DNA of 64,000 bases from NCBI GenBank assembly GCA_963699535.1, contig CAVOUJ010000014.1, positions 62,001 to 126,000 of the forward strand, in the 5' to 3' direction. Position numbers and translations under genes: made by a program. A model generated the notes under the pieces. It saw only the letters and a list, made by a program, of their open reading frames with translations, did no database searches and had not been told where the DNA came from. Source of the DNA: VBDM01 sp963699535 (GTDB taxonomy: Bacteria; Pseudomonadota; Gammaproteobacteria; Burkholderiales; SG8-39). This document shows, piece by piece, positions 61,175 through 64,000 of this stretch; within the stretch, counting starts at the first letter, position 1, and every line of letters starts with the position of its first letter.

Positions 61175-62075
61175 GAAGCCCTCGACCGCCGCGATCCAGG
61201 GTTTCTCCAGAGTCTGTCCGGTGATGTCGTCGGGCGGGGTTCCCGGGCGCGCGACCCCCCGATAGATCTTGTTGACGATCCCCAGATCGCGCTTGAGGTA
61301 CCAGATAAAAGGAATCTTGCCGTGGTACAGGTGGGTGAGGTTGATTCCGCTGCCGAAGACGCGTCGCCCCTTCAGCTTTCCTCCCGGAACGGCGTCCCCG
61401 CGCAGCACGCAGATTTCGGAGCGCGGGTCGAGTATCGCGAGGTCCGCGGCGATCTCGGCCGCGTCCAGGGTGGTGTCGTCCTCGGCGTTCAGGTGGCGCG
61501 GATTCTTCTGAACGACATGCGACGCCTTGCCCTTGCGGAAGACTTCGGCCGCGCCGAGATCCACCCGGGCGTCCCTCTCCAGCTCGGGCAATCGCGCCAG
61601 CGCCTCGGGACGCGGCAGGAGCATCGCGTGGCAGAGATGGCGGCCCGCGCGCGCATTCGCCAGCACGGCGGAGACGAAAATCCCTTGGTCGATTTCGGTC
61701 CCCTCCTTGTCGCGAAGCAGCGGGGATTCCCGCGGCCACCTGAGCGCGCGTCGGGACGAGCCCCGGGACGAGAGAGGCCGCGTCGTACACGAGCTGCTCA
61801 ACGCGGACGAAGCGCGAGCGGTCTTGCGTGAGACGGTCGTACACGGATTCGACGTGCGCGGCAAGGAACCCGCTGCGCGCCTCGCGCGCTTCACGCTTGA
61901 TGCGCTCGGCTGCCTGCGCTTCGGCCGCGTTGCGCATTGGCCTGGCGGGCAGCCGCGCGAGCAGCGCCGCGCCAGCCTCCCAGAATCGCGAGAAGAGCGT
62001 GCAGTCGAGCGCGAAATCTGCGCTCAAGCGCGGCGCGACCTCCCGGGGGGAGGCTTCAGTGGCCGTCGCCGCCAA
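61175..62075 (-). pseudogene. DpgC-like crotonase-fold oxygenase, truncated C-terminus
   Basis: About 300 residues resembling DpgC, the cofactor-free dioxygenase acting on (3,5-dihydroxyphenyl)acetyl-CoA, normally about 430 residues. Visible parts: HVESVYDRLTQDRSRFVRVE, LVPTRAQVAAG, KEGTEIDQGIFVSAVL, HLNAEDDTTLDAAEIAADLA, VFGSGINLTHLYHGKIPF and EKPWIAAVEGF. After VEGF the crotonase Gly-rich segment should follow but the sequence changes to the membrane-protein gene. One frameshift lies near 61725. TTG 62075 follows AAGGAAAAA and begins 11 bases after the paaK stop. Confidence 0.72.
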
Positions 62076-62086
62076 GCGTTTTTCCT

Positions 62087-63395
62087 TCAAGTCTTCGGCC
62101 GCTTGTCGATCACTCGGTTCGCCTTCCCCTGCGAGCGCTGCGACCGTGGCCGGCTCCACCACCCGCACCCGCGCGCTTACACCGATCAGACCCTTGATCA
62201 GGCGCTCGACGTCCTGTTCGATTGCCGTGCGCGTGGCGACCCACAGGGGCCCAGGGATCTCGGGCCGGCGCTCGACCAGCACCTCCAGTTCGTCCAGCCG
62301 CCCTTCCCGCCGCACCTCCAGCACATAGTGCGGCGAAAGCCGCTCTTCCCTGAGCAGCAATTGCCTCGATCTGCGACGGGAACACGTTCACGCCGCGGAT
62401 GATGAGCATGTCGTCGCTGCGCCCGGTGACGCGCGCCATCCGCCGCATGCGTCCGCCCGCACGCGCCGGGCAGCGAGCCGGGTGATGTCGCGCGTGCGGT
62501 AGCGGATCATCGGCATCGCCGACCTTGGTGAGCGTGGTGAACACCAGCTCGCCCTCCTCGCCGTCGGGCAGCGGCCGCGCCGGTCTCCGGGTCGATGATC
62601 TCCGGGTAGAAATGGTCCTCGAAGATGTGCAGGCCGTCCTGCTCGAGGCACTCTGCGCCACGCCCGGGCCGATGATCTCGGTCAGGCCGTAGATGTCGAG
62701 GCCTTGATGCTCGAGCCGCTCTCCGATCTGGCGCATGCCCTCGGTCCAGGGCTCGGCGCCGAAGATGCCGCACGCGCAGCGGCACTGCGTCCGCGCTCCA
62801 TTCCCTGGCGCGCGACCGTCGCAGATGAGGAGCAGATAGGAGGGCGTGCAGCAGATGATGTCGCGCCGAAGTCGCGCATCACCATGATCTGCCGCTCGGT
62901 GTTGCCGCCGGACATGGGGATGACCGTCGCGCCCAGCGCCTCGGCGCCGTAGTGCGCGCCCAGGCCGCCGGTGAACAGGCCGTAGCCGTAGGCGATCTGG
63001 ACGATGTCGGTGGATCGCCCGCCGGCGGCGCGGATCGAGCGCGCCATCACCTCCGACCAGGTGGCGATGTCCTCCTTGGTGTAGCCGACGACGATGGGCT
63101 TGCCGGTGGTGCCGCTCGAGGCATGCACGCGCACGATCTCGTCCATGGGCGCGGCGAACATCCCGAAGGGGTAGTTGTCGCGCAGGTCGGCCTTGGTGGT
63201 GAACGGGAAACTTGGCAAGGTCGGCAAGGTCTTTAGGTCGCCCGGCCGAACCCCGCGGCGTCGAAGCTCTGCCGGTAGTGCGGCACGCTGCTCGTAGGCG
63301 TGCTTCAGGCTCCAGCGCAGTCGCTTGAGCTGCAGGCGGCGCAACTCGTCGACGCTCGCCTTCTCGATCGGTTCGAGTTGGTCCATTGCACTCAT
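62087..63395 (-). CDS. paaK: Phenylacetate-CoA ligase (several frameshifts)
   Basis: Adenylate-forming ligase that makes phenylacetyl-CoA or another arylacetyl-CoA, about 435 residues when corrected. It has VDELRRLQLKRLRWSL, the AMP motif SSGTTGKPIVVGYT, DIICCTPSYLLL, IFGAEPWTEGMR, YGLTEIIGPGVA and the C-terminal RRMARVTGRSDDM and KANRVIDKRPKT. At least five frame changes occur between 63240 and 62350. The downstream DpgC-like gene suggests the substrate may be a dihydroxyphenylacetate rather than plain phenylacetate (inference). Confidence 0.82.
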
Positions 63396-63416
63396 GTCGT
63401 GCCTCCGAGGTCGGGT

Positions 63417-64000
63417 TCAGGTCCCGACGATGCCCCCGTCCTTGCGGCGGATGACCACCGTCGCCGAGCGTGGGCGGCCGTTCGGTGCGTAATCCGGCCA
63501 GTTCGAGTTTGCGCGCGGATTGTCCGGATTGGAGCGGTCGCCGGGCGCTTCGCCGGGGTGCTGGATGTTGACGAAGGGCGGTGCGGGTTGTCCGGGCGTC
63601 GTGTGAAAGCCCGTGATCTCGCAGCCGCGAGGGCCCGTCAGGAAGCGCCGGAAGACTCCCCGTGGACGGATCCACCGCCAAGGAGTGTGGTTGTTGCCGA
63701 GAGGCCGCGAAATCGCCTTTTTGCCGAGCGCTGTGGGGCGAGACATCGGTCTGCACCCACAGGGTTCCCGCCGAGTCGATCCACAGCCCGTCCGGACGCG
63801 CAAAGGCGTCGCCCCTTGATCGTGTTCTTGCCCTCGGGTCCCGCCTCGACCATCCACATCCCCCAGCGGAACCGCGTCGCCGCCGGATCGGCGCCTTCCT
63901 CGCGCCAGCGCACGAGGTGCCCGAAAGGGTTCGGGGCGCGGCGGTTGGCCGCGTTCGGACCCTCGAGCTTGTCGCGCCCGCGCTCGGAGTTGTTGGAGCA
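63417..64000 (-). CDS. PhoX-family phosphatase, C-terminal part (5' partial, frameshifts)
   Basis: The C-terminal portion of a DUF839/PhoX-type phosphatase that continues beyond the window. Blocks in changing frames: PFGHLVRWREEGADPAATRF, DGLWIDSAGTLWVQTDVS, LTGPRGCEITGFHTTP, FVNIQHPGEAPGD, GRPRSATVVIRRKDGG and the end IVGT. PhoX enzymes are exported calcium/iron phosphatases. At least three frame changes occur in under 600 bases, in line with poor sequence quality near this end. Confidence 0.8.
   Translation of the reverse strand, partial: LQQLRARARQARGSERGQPPRPEPFRAPRALARGRRRSGGDAVPLGDVDGRGGTRGQEHDQGATPLRVRTGCGSTRREPCGCRPMSRPTALGKKAISRPLGNNHTPWRWIRPRGVFRRFLTGPRGCEITGFHTTPGQPAPPFVNIQHPGEAPGDRSNPDNPRANSNWPDYAPNGRPRSATVVIRRKDGGIVGT

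Noticed and set aside
1..64000. CRISPR array, tRNA or rRNA genes, prophage or transposase
   Set aside because: No regularly spaced direct repeats, no cloverleaf or rRNA stretch and no recombinase motif was seen on reading the window; the only tandem repeats are the TTGGCC run and the duplicated small gene.

Overview
The window is 64 kb of GC-rich DNA whose gene content fits a betaproteobacterium, most likely related to Burkholderiales. It carries three Bug-family (tripartite tricarboxylate transporter) receptors, arrays of PF04392 ABC substrate-binding proteins, a multi-GAF histidine kinase, DctP and TAXI receptors, PaaK and PhoX. That placement is an inference from family content, because no rRNA or tRNA gene is present. 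I see no CRISPR array, integrase, transposase or replication origin.

Layout. (1) 1-411: C-terminal part of a Crp/Fnr regulator. (2) 517-16223: a plus-strand run of eight tandem substrate-binding protein paralogues, each overlapping the next by 4 bases, then a Cache-HAMP-triple-GAF histidine kinase, a receiver protein, a receiver-adenylate/guanylate cyclase, a large lipoprotein and a TraF/FadL-like outer membrane protein. There is no transporter permease or ATPase in the run, so the receptors may serve sensing rather than import. (3) 16226-17775: a convergent terminator, a tandemly duplicated small-protein gene, and a CBS-domain gene behind a six-copy TTGGCC repeat. (4) 17798-26559, minus strand: a sugar or sugar-acid operon made of a CUT1 ABC importer, an SDR, an IlvD/Edd dehydratase, a DenD-like dehydrogenase and a Bug receptor. 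(5) 26731-31282: epimerase, SDR, dCTP deaminase, thioesterase and an alpha/beta hydrolase. (6) 31297-33296, minus strand: HupE-like permease plus three small genes laid out like thiocyanate hydrolase scnB-scnA-scnC, a split-beta cobalt-type nitrile hydratase. (7) 33506-43453: VOC, WYL regulator, TRAP and TAXI receptors, a hydrolase-LuxR fusion, small membrane proteins and a response regulator. (8) 43464-52334: an aromatic-type cluster (VOC, Bug, DoxX, a transhydroxylase/resorcinol hydroxylase-like molybdenum enzyme with an extra N-terminal SCP2-like domain and its Fe-S subunit, two cupins, a second molybdopterin enzyme), then a convergent MFS exporter. (9) 53619-59173: a GGDEF protein and an HD-GYP protein. 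(10) 59380-64000: YfaZ-like protein, rhomboid protease, a DpgC-like gene cut short, paaK and the C-terminus of a PhoX phosphatase that runs off the window.

How the genes may work together. Uptake dominates: fourteen solute receptors of five families lie in 64 kb, most without their own membrane components. The catabolic genes (sugar-acid dehydratase, transhydroxylase-like enzyme, VOC and cupin proteins, PaaK with a DpgC-like oxygenase, nitrile/thiocyanate hydratase) suggest a scavenger of organic acids, aromatics and nitrogen compounds.

Quality warning. At least a dozen genes contain single-base frameshifts that homology or paralogue comparison places precisely, and their density rises sharply after about 60 kb. 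Many look like uncorrected sequencing errors rather than real pseudogenes, so frameshifted genes are annotated across the break.
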